A DNA stretch of 64,000 nt from Pseudoduganella danionis (lineage in GTDB: Bacteria > Pseudomonadota > Gammaproteobacteria > Burkholderiales > Burkholderiaceae_D), in contig NZ_WNKW01000001.1 of NCBI RefSeq assembly GCF_009720775.1, forward strand, positions 682,001 through 746,000, in the 5' to 3' direction. Position 1 is the first letter of the stretch. The number at the start of each line of letters is the position of its first letter. Positions 8,620 through 19,562 of the stretch are shown piece after piece. Made by a program: the position numbers and the translations under genes. The notes beneath the pieces were generated by a model. That model had not been told where the DNA came from. It was given only the letters and a program-made list of their open reading frames with translations, and ran no database searches.

Positions 8620-10143
8620 ATGCAGCAGACTGCGATTAAAAATATCGTGATCGTCGGTGGCGGTACGGCGGGCTGGATGAGTGCCACGGCGCTGGCCACC
8701 ATCCTGCGCGGGCAGTACAACATCCGGCTGGTGGAGTCGGATGAAATCGGCATCGTCGGCGTAGGCGAAGCCACCATTCCGATGATCCAGCGCTTCAATC
8801 AGGTGGCCGGCATCGATGAAGCCGAGTTCATGAAAGCCACGCAGGGCAGCTACAAGCTCGGCATCGAATTCGTCAACTGGGGCAAGCTGGGCGACCGCTA
8901 TATTCACGGCTTCGGCATACTCGGTCAGGACCTGTGGACCGTGCGTTTCGATCAGTACTGGCAACGCATGCGTGCGCTGGGCAAGGCGCGCGAGCTGGAT
9001 GAGTATTCGATCACGCGCATGGCGGCGCGCCACAACAAATTCATGCCCGCGCGGCCCGATCTGCCCAATTCGCCGCTGGCCGATATCGCCTACGCCTATC
9101 ACTTCGACGCCAGCCTGTATGCGCGCTTTCTGCGCGGTGTGAGCGAACAGCGCGGCGTGCGCCGTACCGAAGGCAAGATCGCCAGTGTGGCGCTACGGCC
9201 CGATAACGGTTTTGTCGAAGCGGTGGTGCTGGAATCGGGCGAGCGTATCGAAGGTGATCTGTTTATCGATTGCTCCGGCTTCCGTGGTTTGCTGATCGAA
9301 GATGCGCTGAAGACGGGGTACGAGGACTGGTCGCACTGGCTGCCGTGCGACCGTGCGCTGGCCGTGCCGTGCAAGTCGGCTTCCGTGCTGACGCCTTATA
9401 CCCGTTCGACTGCCCACACGGCAGGCTGGCAGTGGCGCATTCCGCTGCAGCACCGTACCGGCAATGGCCATGTGTATTGCAGCGCCTTCATGGATGACGC
9501 GCAGGCGCAGGACATTCTGCTGAAAAATCTGGATGGCGATGTGCTGGCCGAGCCGCGCCAGATCAAGTTCAAGACCGGCATGCGCAAGCAGGGCTGGAAC
9601 CGCAATGTGGTGGCCATCGGGCTATCGAGCGGCTTCCTCGAGCCGCTCGAATCGACCAGCATCCACCTGATCCAGTCGTCGATTGCGCGCCTGCTGCAAT
9701 TCTTCCCTGATAGTGGCTTCAATCCGCTGGAAGTGGCCGAGTACAACCGCCAGAGTCGCTTTGAATACGAGCGTATCCGCGACTTTGTGATCCTGCACTA
9801 CAAGGCCAACCAGCGCGATGATTCCGAATTCTGGAAGCAGTGCGCCGCCATGCCGGTGCCGGACTCGCTGCAGCATAAGATTGATCTGTTCCAAGCGCGT
9901 GGCCGCGTGGTGCGCTTCGATAACGAGCTGTTTGCGGAGACGGGCTGGCTGCAGGTGATGCACGGCCAGAACCTCAAGCCGCAAGGCTATGATCCGCTGG
10001 CCGATCTGCTGCCGGTGGAAGAGGCGGAGAAGTATCTGGAGAGCATACGCGATGTGATCGCCCAGTGCGTACAGCACATGCCGAGCCACGCCGACTATAT
10101 TGCGCAGCATTGCGCTGCACCGCGCCAGCCTATGCCGAAGTAA
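8620..10143 (+). CDS. Flavin-dependent tryptophan-halogenase family protein 1
   Basis: A 507-residue protein with the FAD-binding GGGTAGW motif at 13-19, catalytic lysine Lys79 in SYKLGIEF (the same number as in PrnA and RebH), the WxWxIP motif at 270-275, and Glu344 in EPLEST, equivalent to PrnA Glu346. All residues known to matter for FADH2-dependent hypohalous-acid halogenation are therefore present. GAGGAG sits 8 bp before the ATG. It is cytoplasmic and would need a flavin reductase from elsewhere. Halogenase-like genes are often found next to TonB receptors in carbohydrate loci of Xanthomonas and Caulobacter relatives, and their true substrates are largely unknown. Tryptophan need not be the substrate. 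It converges with a second halogenase gene. Confidence 0.88.
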   Translation: MQQTAIKNIVIVGGGTAGWMSATALATILRGQYNIRLVESDEIGIVGVGEATIPMIQRFNQVAGIDEAEFMKATQGSYKLGIEFVNWGKLGDRYIHGFGILGQDLWTVRFDQYWQRMRALGKARELDEYSITRMAARHNKFMPARPDLPNSPLADIAYAYHFDASLYARFLRGVSEQRGVRRTEGKIASVALRPDNGFVEAVVLESGERIEGDLFIDCSGFRGLLIEDALKTGYEDWSHWLPCDRALAVPCKSASVLTPYTRSTAHTAGWQWRIPLQHRTGNGHVYCSAFMDDAQAQDILLKNLDGDVLAEPRQIKFKTGMRKQGWNRNVVAIGLSSGFLEPLESTSIHLIQSSIARLLQFFPDSGFNPLEVAEYNRQSRFEYERIRDFVILHYKANQRDDSEFWKQCAAMPVPDSLQHKIDLFQARGRVVRFDNELFAETGWLQVMHGQNLKPQGYDPLADLLPVEEAEKYLESIRDVIAQCVQHMPSHADYIAQHCAAPRQPMPK

Positions 10144-10162
10144 TCCGGCACTGAAAACTGGC

Positions 10163-10199
10163 CCGTGACCGCAGCAGCATCGCGCTGCAGCGGCCACGG
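10163..10199. terminator. Possible bidirectional stem between convergent halogenases
   Basis: Arms 10163-10178 and 10184-10199 pair at 14 of 16 positions around a short loop. There is no T-tract on either side, so termination is only a possibility. Confidence 0.35.
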
Positions 10200-10218
10200 C
10201 TTCCGTCAGTCTGGTGCT

Positions 10219-11736
10219 TTACATCTTCTCGGCGGCGCACTGCGCTGCAATGTACTCTTCGTGCGTCGGCATGTGATCGACGCAGCGCTGCACCACATCC
10301 TTGACGTTGTTGAGGAAGGCTTCGATTTCCTCCGGCGTGCGCTGATCCACCAGCGGGTGGTAGCCCTTGCTGCGCAGGCCCTGACCATGCATCACCTGTA
10401 TCCAGCTAGTTTCCGTGAACAGTTCGTCGCGCGACAGCAGCAGGCGGCCGTTGCTCTGGTACAGATCCATGCGACGCTGTAGCGTATCGGGTATCGGCAT
10501 ATTGCGGCAGTAGTCCCAGAACGGATCGCCGACGCGCTGATTGAGCTTGTAGTGCAGGATCAGGAAATCGCGGATGCCGATGTACTCGTCGTCATTGGCG
10601 CGGTTGAACGCGTCGATATCGGCCTGCTCGAAGCCCATGTGCGGGAACATCATGAGCAAACGGGTAATACCGGTCTGCACCAGATGGATACTGGTCGATT
10701 CGAGCGGCTCCATGAAGCCGCCGGCCAGACCGATGGACACCACGTTGCGGTTCCACGCCAGCTTGCGCTTGCCCGCCTTGAAAGTCAGGTGGCGCGGGTG
10801 GGCCAGCGGCTTGCCATCCAGATTATTCATCAGGATGTCTTCCGCTTCGGCTTCCTGCATGAACTGGCTGCAGTACACATGGCCGTTGCCGATGCGGTGC
10901 TGCAGCGGAATGCGCCACTGCCAGCCTGCCTTGTGGGCGGTGGAGCGGGTGTAGGGCAGCAGCGGGCTGACCGAGGCGCATGGCACGGCAATCGCGCGGT
11001 CGCACGGCAGATAGTGCGACCAGTCTTCGAAGCCCGTCTTCAGGGTTTCTTCGATCAGCAGGCCGCGGAAGCCGGAGCAGTCGATGAACAGATCGCCTTC
11101 GATGCGTTCGCCGCTATGCAGTACTACCGCTTCCACATAGCCGTCGCTGGCGCGTTGCTCCACCTTGACGATGCGGCCTTCGGTGCGGATGGCGCCACGG
11201 CTTTCGCTCACGCGGCGCAGGTATTTGGCATACAGCGAAGCGTCGAAGTGGAAGGCGTGGGAAATATCGGCCAGTGGCGAATCGCCGCTTTCGCGGTCGG
11301 CACGCATGAATTTGAACTGGCGTGCGGCCGCCGTGTTGATCGAGTAGTCTTCGATATTCGGCGCCTTGCCTTCCTGGTACATCTTCAGCCAGTAGTGGTA
11401 GAAGCGCGCCAGCATCTGGTCGCGCCCGATCACGCCGAAGCCATGCAGATAGGAGTCGCCCGGTTTGCCCCAGTTGACGAACTCGATGCCAAGTTTGAAC
11501 GTGCCTTGCGTGTTGCGCAGGAATTCGTTTTCGTCGATGCCGATCAGGTCATTGAACCCGCGGATGACAGGAATAGTCGCTTCGCCTACGCCGATGGTGG
11601 AGATCTCATCGGATTCGATCAGGCGGATTTCGCAACCTTTGGAGATTAATGTGGACATCGCGGCGGCGGTCATCCAGCCCGATGTGCCGCCACCGACGAT
11701 GACGACTTTTTTAACCAGTCCCAGACTCATTTTCAC
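10219..11736 (-). CDS. Flavin-dependent tryptophan-halogenase family protein 2
   Basis: A 505-residue paralogue of the gene at 8620-10143, facing it. It has the FAD motif GGGTSGW at 15-21, catalytic Lys81 in TFKLGIEF, WQWRIP at 272-277 and Glu346 in EPLEST, so it is also predicted to be catalytically complete. The two proteins align along their length with only small offsets but differ clearly in the middle region (residues 100-200), which suggests different substrates rather than a recent duplication. No HexR-like site was found upstream, so its control may differ from that of the TonB receptor. Its physiological substrate is unknown. Confidence 0.87.
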   Translation of the reverse strand: MKMSLGLVKKVVIVGGGTSGWMTAAAMSTLISKGCEIRLIESDEISTIGVGEATIPVIRGFNDLIGIDENEFLRNTQGTFKLGIEFVNWGKPGDSYLHGFGVIGRDQMLARFYHYWLKMYQEGKAPNIEDYSINTAAARQFKFMRADRESGDSPLADISHAFHFDASLYAKYLRRVSESRGAIRTEGRIVKVEQRASDGYVEAVVLHSGERIEGDLFIDCSGFRGLLIEETLKTGFEDWSHYLPCDRAIAVPCASVSPLLPYTRSTAHKAGWQWRIPLQHRIGNGHVYCSQFMQEAEAEDILMNNLDGKPLAHPRHLTFKAGKRKLAWNRNVVSIGLAGGFMEPLESTSIHLVQTGITRLLMMFPHMGFEQADIDAFNRANDDEYIGIRDFLILHYKLNQRVGDPFWDYCRNMPIPDTLQRRMDLYQSNGRLLLSRDELFTETSWIQVMHGQGLRSKGYHPLVDQRTPEEIEAFLNNVKDVVQRCVDHMPTHEEYIAAQCAAEKM

Positions 11737-11750
11737 TCCGTTTTGTAAGC

Positions 11751-11784
11751 TGATGAAGCACCCGTTAATCGGGGTGCTTCATCA
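11751..11784 (-). terminator. Hairpin downstream of the M2 peptidase gene
   Basis: Perfect 13-bp arms (11751-11763 and 11772-11784) around an 8-nt loop lie between the end of the M2 peptidase gene and the start of halogenase 2. The following T-run is weak. Confidence 0.55.
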
Positions 11785-11859
11785 TACACGCTGGGGTGAT
11801 GCTAGTCTCGGACTGTCGCTTAAATACAGCGTCTGACGGCTACGCTGATGTTGGCATTT

Positions 11860-13689
11860 TTACTTCTTGGCAGCGGCTGCATAAGCAGCATTCTGGGCGT
11901 CCAGCCAGGTCTTCAGCGGTGCGAAATAATCAAGCAGCGCGCCGCCGTCGATACGCTCTTCACCCGAAATGGCTTTCAGCTCTTCTGGCCAGGGTTTGCT
12001 CGCGCCCATGGCCAGCATCTGCTGCAGTTTGGCGCCTGCTTTGGCGTTGCCGTAGATCGAGCAACGGTGCAGAGGCCCCGTGTAGCCTGCCTCGCGGCAC
12101 AGCGCGCGGTGGAACTGGAACTGCAGCATATTGGCCAGGAAGTAGCGTGCGTAAGGCACGTCGGCGGCCACGTGGTACTTGGCGCCGGCATCGAAACCTG
12201 ACCCTTTAGCATCCATCGCGACCGGGCGTTTCATGCCCATGTACTGCTCGCGCAACTGCCACCAGCTCTTGTCGAAATCAGCCGGTTTGGTCTTGCCGGC
12301 GTAGACATCCCAGCGCCATTTATCGACCATGTAGGCGAACGGCAGCATAGGAACTTTGCCCAGTGCGCGTTCCAGTAATTGACCTATATCTGCATCGGCA
12401 TCCGGTGCCTGATCCATCAGGCCGATTTTCTGCAGGTAGTCGGGCGTGATGGACAGGGCAATGGTGTCGCCGATGGCTTCGTGGAAGCCGTCATTGGCGC
12501 CGCCGCGGTACAGGTAAGGCTGGCCCGTGTAGCCGAGGAAGTAGTAGACGTGACCGAGTTCGTGGTGAATCACGGTGAAGTCTTCTGCGGTCGGGTTGAT
12601 GCACATCTTGATACGTACATCATCCTTCTCGTTGATCGGCCATGCCGAAGCGTGACACACCACATCGCGGTCGCGCGGCTTGGTGAACAGCGAACGTTCC
12701 CAGAACGACGCTGGCAGCTTCTGCATGCCCAGCGAGGTGTAGAAGCCTTCCGCATACTTGGTCATCTGCTTGGCGTCAGTCTTGCGCTCTTCCAGCACCT
12801 TGGTCAGGCTGTAGTTGCTGGCACCCGTAGCCGGTTTCAGGATCGGGTACAGATTGTTCCAGGTCTGGCTCCACATATTGCCGTACAGGTGGGCCGGAAT
12901 CGGGCCTTCCATCGGCACCACGTCGGCACCATAGGTTTCGCGCAACTTGTAGCGGCTATAGGTATGCAGCGAGTCGTACAGCGGCTTGACCTGCTGCCAC
13001 AGGCGTTCCATTTCGTTGGCAAAGGCATCGGCCGGCATGTCGTACTGCGAGCGCCACATGGCGCCCGTATCGACAAAGCCCATCTGCTTGGCGCCCTTGT
13101 TGGACAGGGCGATGTAATCGAGGTATTTGCCTTTGTACTCAGGCGACTGGGCGTGCCAGCCGGCCCACATTTCTTTCAGTTTGGCTTCGTCGCGGCTATT
13201 CGCCAGCACTTTTTCCATTTCGCCCAGCGCCATGCAGGCGCCCGCGCTGCCGTCGGCATTTTTCGGACAGTATTTGGCCTTGCCGTAGGCGCCGTTCAGG
13301 CCAGCCTGCAGGGCGGCGTATTGTTCGCGTTCTTTCGGGTTGGCGAACACCAGCGTCTGCTGCAGCAGCAGCAGTTTGCGGGCCGAGTCGGCCGGCAGTT
13401 TCAGGCCGTTGAAGCGGCGCGCTCCAATGGCGGCTTCACCGGAGGCGGTCAGATAGCGCTCGGCAAAGAAGGAGGCTATCGCTTCCGTATCATCGGTAAT
13501 GAAATTGGAACCGACCCATGCGCCCTGCGCCTGTTCGTTATTCAGTTTATTGAGTTTGGCTTCCGTCTCGCTGAGGAAGCGCTCGGCTTCGGCAACGGTC
13601 GGTTTCTGGGGGGGGGCGGCCAGCACGGTGGTGCTGGCGGCTGACGTGGCGGCTAGGGCCAGCAGCGTGCTGATAATTTTTGGTGTCAC
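11860..13689 (-). CDS. M2 family (ACE-like) peptidyl-dipeptidase, exported
   Basis: An angiotensin-converting-enzyme-like zinc metallopeptidase of about 609 residues. HELGH near residue 375 gives the two His ligands and the catalytic Glu, and GFHEAIGD about 25 residues later gives the third ligand. It should remove C-terminal dipeptides from peptides in the periplasm. I place the start at a GTG (13689) because AGGGAG lies 6 bp upstream. The ATG at 13695 would overlap that site, and the ATG at 13716 has none. The product then begins [16 protein letters not shown], a clear signal peptide. Its presence among starch genes is unusual; a link to the nearby POT-family transporter is possible but unproven. 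Confidence 0.88.
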   Translation of the reverse strand: MTPKIISTLLALAATSAASTTVLAAPPQKPTVAEAERFLSETEAKLNKLNNEQAQGAWVGSNFITDDTEAIASFFAERYLTASGEAAIGARRFNGLKLPADSARKLLLLQQTLVFANPKEREQYAALQAGLNGAYGKAKYCPKNADGSAGACMALGEMEKVLANSRDEAKLKEMWAGWHAQSPEYKGKYLDYIALSNKGAKQMGFVDTGAMWRSQYDMPADAFANEMERLWQQVKPLYDSLHTYSRYKLRETYGADVVPMEGPIPAHLYGNMWSQTWNNLYPILKPATGASNYSLTKVLEERKTDAKQMTKYAEGFYTSLGMQKLPASFWERSLFTKPRDRDVVCHASAWPINEKDDVRIKMCINPTAEDFTVIHHELGHVYYFLGYTGQPYLYRGGANDGFHEAIGDTIALSITPDYLQKIGLMDQAPDADADIGQLLERALGKVPMLPFAYMVDKWRWDVYAGKTKPADFDKSWWQLREQYMGMKRPVAMDAKGSGFDAGAKYHVAADVPYARYFLANMLQFQFHRALCREAGYTGPLHRCSIYGNAKAGAKLQQMLAMGASKPWPEELKAISGEERIDGGALLDYFAPLKTWLDAQNAAYAAAAKK

Positions 13690-13763
13690 AGGCATCTCCC
13701 TTGGTGGTCTTGTCATTGCACCGGATGTAACCATCCGATGGGCGGCAATGATACACCTACAGC

Positions 13764-13838
13764 GGGGTCAGGTCGGGCGTTGGCGCAGAGCTCGCTTTAA
13801 AAATTAGCGAGCTCTGCGCCAACGCCCGACCTGACCCC
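13764..13838. repeat. GGGGTCAGGTC inverted-repeat element, copy 1
   Basis: Two perfect 33-bp arms (13764-13796 and 13806-13838) flank a 9-nt A/T loop. The outer GGGGTCAGGTC/GACCTGACCCC ends are shared with copies at 32362 and 39113, while the inner arm sequence is different. It lies between the GH31 stop and the M2 peptidase gene and could terminate GH31 transcription. Confidence 0.8.
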
Positions 13839-13844
13839 CGGTGT

Positions 13845-16295
13845 TTATAAGCTGATGCTGACGTTGCGGCTGGCGGCGCCGCTGGCTGGCATGGCTACGC
13901 TCAGTACTTTGCTGCTTTCGTCCCACACGAACATCATGGCTTTGCCATCAACGCGCACTACGGAAGGCGCGCGCGTGACATTGTGCACCTGCAGCGCGAT
14001 GCTGCGGTCTGGTCGCTGATACTGCTTGCCCGCTTCGGCGCTGACGCTGATGGTCAGCTCGCGGCCCTGCAGTTTGCTGGCGAAGTTGAGCAGCTCGTAC
14101 TGACCCTGTTCATAGGCGTTGGCAGTGGCGCCATCGTCGTCATACAGCTTGCCGCTGCCGGCGCTGACGCTGGCATCGTGGTAGTAGTGCAGTTCGATGT
14201 GGCGGGTGTTGTAGTCGCGCGTACTCTGCACCACTTTGGCCATGGGGATGAAGGCGCCACCGCGCACGTACACGGGGATATGGTCCGCTTCCAGTTTGAC
14301 GCTGTCGCTCATGCCGCCGGCATGTTTGGCGCCCGTGTAGAAGTCGAACCATACGCTGCGCGCCGGGAAGTAGACCTCGGCCGCGCTGGCGCCCTTGGCC
14401 AGTACCGGCGTCACCAGCAAGTCCTTGCCCCACAGGTAGGTGGACGACATGGCATACACCTTGGCATTGCGCGGCTCTTCGTACAGCATGGGGCGCATCA
14501 GCGGCAGGCCGGAGCGGTGATTGTCGAAGGCCAGCGTGTAGTTATAGGGCAGCAGGCGGTAGCGCAGACGGATCGCCTCGCGCGCCAGCGCCTTGGTGGC
14601 GTCATCGCGGTAGACGGGTTCCGGCGCTACATCGTCCTGTGCGTGCGGGCGGAAGATGGGCTGGAACACGCCATACTGCAGCCAGCGCGCATACAGTTCG
14701 TTGTCGAGTACAGGGTTGGCAAAGCCGCCCAGATCGGAGTGCATATAGGCGGCGCCCTGCATGCCCATCTGCAGCGCGATTTCCGGTTGCGAGTGCAGGC
14801 CGCCCCAGCTACGGTCCACATCGCCCGACCATGGAATGATGCCGTAGCGCTGGGTGCCCGAGTAACCGGCCCGCATCAGGATGAAGGGGCGCTCCGTCGG
14901 GTAGTCGCGCTGATAGCCTTCCGCCACCAGTCTGGCCCACTGGTGGCCGTAGATGTTGTGCACTGCCTCGGCGCTGCCGGTGGCGTGCTGCATGGCGGCC
15001 GGATGGACTTCCGGCTCACCCAGATCGCCCCAGACGCCGGCCACGCCCTGCTGGTGCAGGCCCTGGTAGATATTCCAGAGCCAGTCCTTGCCGGGCTGGC
15101 CGAAGATGTCGATCAGGCCAGTGTGGCCGAAGTAGAAGTCATAGGCCAGCGCAGCGCCGCTCGCATCGGTGCCGAGGATTTTTTTATCCACGGCTTCCTG
15201 CCATCGGGCCGAAGTATCGACGATGAACGGTTCGGTAATCACCACCGTCTGCACGCCCTTGCTGCGGAAGTCGCTGATCATGCCGGCCGGGTTGGGGAAG
15301 TTATCCTTGTCCCAGGCCAGATTGCCCATGGTGCCTTTGACTTCTTTGCCGAACCAGAACAGGTCGAACACGATGGCGTCGAGCGGAATATCGTCCGCAA
15401 TGAATTTATTCACGGTGGCGCGCGCGATCGCCTCATCGCGGTAGCCGAAGCGCATGGCGAAATTACCCAGCGCCCAGCGCGGCGGCAAGGGCTGCCGGCC
15501 CGTCAGGCTGGTGTAGCTGGCGATCAGGTCTTCCCAGCTGTCGCCGGCGATCACCTGATAGGTCTTGCGCCCGCCCGTGGTTTCATAGCTCAGGCTATTG
15601 TCCTTGCGGCTGTCGAAATCCAGATAGCCCGTCTGCGGATTATCGAAGTGCAGCGCATACATTTTCGACGACAGGGCCAGCGGCATGCCATAGCCCATCT
15701 GGGTGGAATGCTCGCCATAGCCGTAGTGGGCCTTGTTATACAGCGTGAAGCGCTGGCCGCGGCGGTTCATGCCGACGGCGCGCTCGCCGGCGCCATACAG
15801 GGCTTCATCCTTGTCGAGCGCGAATTCGATGGCTTCCAGCGTGCGCGCTGCGCCCTGATGGATATCTTTGCTGCCGTGAGCGGGATCGTCCTGCTTTTTC
15901 ATATAGCCATGCTTTTCCGCGACCAGCTTGCGGCCCTTGTAGGCGTAGCTGATCTGGAAGGGAGCCTTGGTGATGGTCACTTGCATGCCACCGGCCGTGT
16001 ATTCGAGGCTGCCCGCTTTGCTGGCCAGTGTGGTTTTTATGCCCGCCGGCGCCAGCACCACGGCATGCGAGGCCGGGTCGGCCGCTGCGCCATGCGGCAC
16101 AAACGTGGTTTCGACTATGCTGGCCGTGTAGGGCTTGATCAGGTAGCGGCCATCGCTGGTGCGCACTTCCAGCACGCCGTCGTGCTGGCTGGCACTTTCG
16201 AACTTGCGTTCGGCATTCTGCGCCAGTGCGCTATGGCTGCCCAGCAGGGTTAGCGGCAGCAGGGCGGCAAGGCGGGTCAAAGGTGGTTTTTTCAT
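13845..16295 (-). CDS. GH31 alpha-glucosidase, exported
   Basis: An 816-residue GH31 enzyme with signal peptide MKKPPLTRLAALLPLTLLGS…ALAQ. The order is an N-terminal beta-sandwich (GH31 N domain), a (beta/alpha)8 barrel and C-terminal beta domains. The nucleophile Asp lies in VWGDLGEPE (about residue 422) and the acid/base Asp in PWSGDVDRSW (about 490). It should release glucose from the non-reducing ends of maltodextrins, in the periplasm or on the outer membrane. It is divergent from the sugar permease, and both genes share a 175-bp gap with two operator-like palindromes, so they are probably co-induced. An isomaltose or xyloside specificity cannot be excluded by eye, but the context favours alpha-glucans. 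Confidence 0.92.
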   Translation of the reverse strand: MKKPPLTRLAALLPLTLLGSHSALAQNAERKFESASQHDGVLEVRTSDGRYLIKPYTASIVETTFVPHGAAADPASHAVVLAPAGIKTTLASKAGSLEYTAGGMQVTITKAPFQISYAYKGRKLVAEKHGYMKKQDDPAHGSKDIHQGAARTLEAIEFALDKDEALYGAGERAVGMNRRGQRFTLYNKAHYGYGEHSTQMGYGMPLALSSKMYALHFDNPQTGYLDFDSRKDNSLSYETTGGRKTYQVIAGDSWEDLIASYTSLTGRQPLPPRWALGNFAMRFGYRDEAIARATVNKFIADDIPLDAIVFDLFWFGKEVKGTMGNLAWDKDNFPNPAGMISDFRSKGVQTVVITEPFIVDTSARWQEAVDKKILGTDASGAALAYDFYFGHTGLIDIFGQPGKDWLWNIYQGLHQQGVAGVWGDLGEPEVHPAAMQHATGSAEAVHNIYGHQWARLVAEGYQRDYPTERPFILMRAGYSGTQRYGIIPWSGDVDRSWGGLHSQPEIALQMGMQGAAYMHSDLGGFANPVLDNELYARWLQYGVFQPIFRPHAQDDVAPEPVYRDDATKALAREAIRLRYRLLPYNYTLAFDNHRSGLPLMRPMLYEEPRNAKVYAMSSTYLWGKDLLVTPVLAKGASAAEVYFPARSVWFDFYTGAKHAGGMSDSVKLEADHIPVYVRGGAFIPMAKVVQSTRDYNTRHIELHYYHDASVSAGSGKLYDDDGATANAYEQGQYELLNFASKLQGRELTISVSAEAGKQYQRPDRSIALQVHNVTRAPSVVRVDGKAMMFVWDESSKVLSVAMPASGAASRNVSISL

Positions 16296-16328
16296 GTAGT
16301 CGGGTCGTCTCGAAATGGTCCGTGTTTA

Positions 16329-16343
16329 TGTTGTTTGGCTACA
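16329..16343. promoter_or_regulatory. HexR-like operator upstream of GH31
   Basis: TGTTGT-TTG-GCTACA matches the TGTAGT-N3-ACTACA consensus at 10 of 12 arm positions, 34 bp upstream of the GH31 start. Confidence 0.5.
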
Positions 16344-16407
16344 TTTAAGCAGGGATTTTTACGGTGAGGTTGGCTTTTTTCCTGTATTTTACCTTGGGTT
16401 CTATCAT

Positions 16408-16442
16408 TTGACACACATCAGGCGCCGTGTTATTTTGCTACA
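16408..16442 (+). promoter_or_regulatory. Sigma-70 promoter of the sugar permease overlapped by an operator
   Basis: TTGACA (16408-16413), a 17-bp spacer and TATTTT (16431-16436) form a promoter 35 bp before the permease ATG. The variant palindrome TGTTAT-TTT-GCTACA (16428-16442, 9 of 12) covers the whole -10 box. Occupancy should block the promoter. Confidence 0.55.
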
Positions 16443-16470
16443 AATCTCAAAATAGTCGGGGACACGCCGC

Positions 16471-17799
16471 ATGCACACTTCCACCAGTAAGCCCATACTG
16501 TCGTTCTGGCAGTTATGGAATATGAGCTTCGGCTTTTTCGGCATCCAGTTCGGCTTTGCGCTGCAAAATGCCAACACCAGCCGCATCTTTTCCACCCTTG
16601 GTGCGAATCCCGACGACCTCTCCCTGTTCTGGCTGGCCGCGCCCGTTACGGGGCTGCTGGTGCAACCCATCATCGGCTATTTGAGCGACAACACCTGGCA
16701 CCCGACTTGGGGCCGCCGCCGTCCGTTCTTCTTTGTGGGCGCCTTGCTGGCCTCGATCGCTCTGTTCCTGATGCCGAATTCCACCGCGTTGTGGATGGCC
16801 GTAGCCGTACTGTGGCTGATGGATGGCGCCATCAACGTGTCGATGGAGCCGTTCCGCGCCTTCGTCGGCGACAAGCTGGGGCCATCGCAGCAGACTGCTG
16901 GTTTCGCCATGCAGACCTTCTTCATCGGCTGGGGCGCCGTGATCGCGTCGCTGCTGCCGACCATCTTTGCCGACTATCTGCACGTGAGCAATGTGCCCGT
17001 CAACGGCGCGATTCCCGATACCGTACGCTATTCCTTCTACAGCGGTGGCGCCATCTACATGCTGGCCGTGCTGTGGACTGTGCTGACGGCGAAAGAGACG
17101 CCGCCCGATGACCTGGAGGCTTTCCGCGCCGAGCAGCGCCGCACCAAGGGTATGGCCTTCGCCCTGCGTGAAATCATGGGTGGCTTTACCCGCATGCCGG
17201 CTACCATGCTGCAACTGGCGGCAGTGCAGTTCTTTACCTGGATTGCGCTGTTCGCGATGTGGATCTACACCACTTCGGCCATAGGCGAAAACGTGTTCGG
17301 TACGGTCGATGCCCAGTCTGCCGCCTATCAGGAAGCGGGCAACCGCGTGGGCGTAATGTTTGCCGTGTATAGCGGTGTATCGGCACTGGCCGCGTTCATC
17401 CTGCCTATCTTCGCGCGCTACACCAGCCGTAAATTCGTCCACATGAGCTGCCTGGTCATCGGTGGCGTGAGTCTGTTCAGCCTGTATGCCATCCATGATG
17501 TGAACCTGCTGTATGTGCCGATGATAGGTGTGGGCATAGCGTGGGCCAGCATCCTGACCATGCCGTATGCGATACTGGCCGGCGCTCTGCCTGCCAAACG
17601 CATGGGCTACTACATGGGCGTGTTCAACTTCTTCATCGTGATTCCGCAGATCGTCAGCGGCTTGCTGCTGGGTTTCGTCACCAAGCACCTGTTCGCCGGC
17701 CACACCGTGCAGACGGTGATGCTGGGCGGCGTATGCATGATCGTGGCCGGTGTGTTGACCCTGATTGTGCGCGACAACGCAGAACCGGTAGGCCAGTAA
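16471..17799 (+). CDS. MFS sugar permease, SLC45/sucrose-maltose symporter type
   Basis: A 442-residue, 12-helix inner-membrane transporter. The N-terminal FWNMSFGFFGIQ-like helix, GYLSDNTW and the loop motif GRRRPFF between helices 2 and 3 are typical of the GPH/SLC45 sugar:H+ symporters found beside TonB receptors in Xanthomonas and Caulobacter relatives. It should import maltose or short maltodextrins from the periplasm. It is the first gene of a plus-strand run with phosphoglucomutase and the secreted amylase, and divergent from GH31. Substrate is inferred from context; sucrose is the main alternative, but no sucrose hydrolase was seen nearby. Confidence 0.85.
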   Translation: MHTSTSKPILSFWQLWNMSFGFFGIQFGFALQNANTSRIFSTLGANPDDLSLFWLAAPVTGLLVQPIIGYLSDNTWHPTWGRRRPFFFVGALLASIALFLMPNSTALWMAVAVLWLMDGAINVSMEPFRAFVGDKLGPSQQTAGFAMQTFFIGWGAVIASLLPTIFADYLHVSNVPVNGAIPDTVRYSFYSGGAIYMLAVLWTVLTAKETPPDDLEAFRAEQRRTKGMAFALREIMGGFTRMPATMLQLAAVQFFTWIALFAMWIYTTSAIGENVFGTVDAQSAAYQEAGNRVGVMFAVYSGVSALAAFILPIFARYTSRKFVHMSCLVIGGVSLFSLYAIHDVNLLYVPMIGVGIAWASILTMPYAILAGALPAKRMGYYMGVFNFFIVIPQIVSGLLLGFVTKHLFAGHTVQTVMLGGVCMIVAGVLTLIVRDNAEPVGQ

Positions 17800-17856
17800 G
17801 GTAATATTGTTCGCATGATCACTCTCTGCGCTGCGGCTCTGGCCCGTCCGGGCTAG

Positions 17857-19542
<1,686 letters not shown>

Positions 19543-19562
19543 ACTCACTACAGGACGACAGC

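Noticed and set aside
16301..16320. TGTAGTCGGGTCGTC as another operator copy before GH31
   Set aside because: Only the left arm matches; the right arm lacks ACTACA, so it was not counted.
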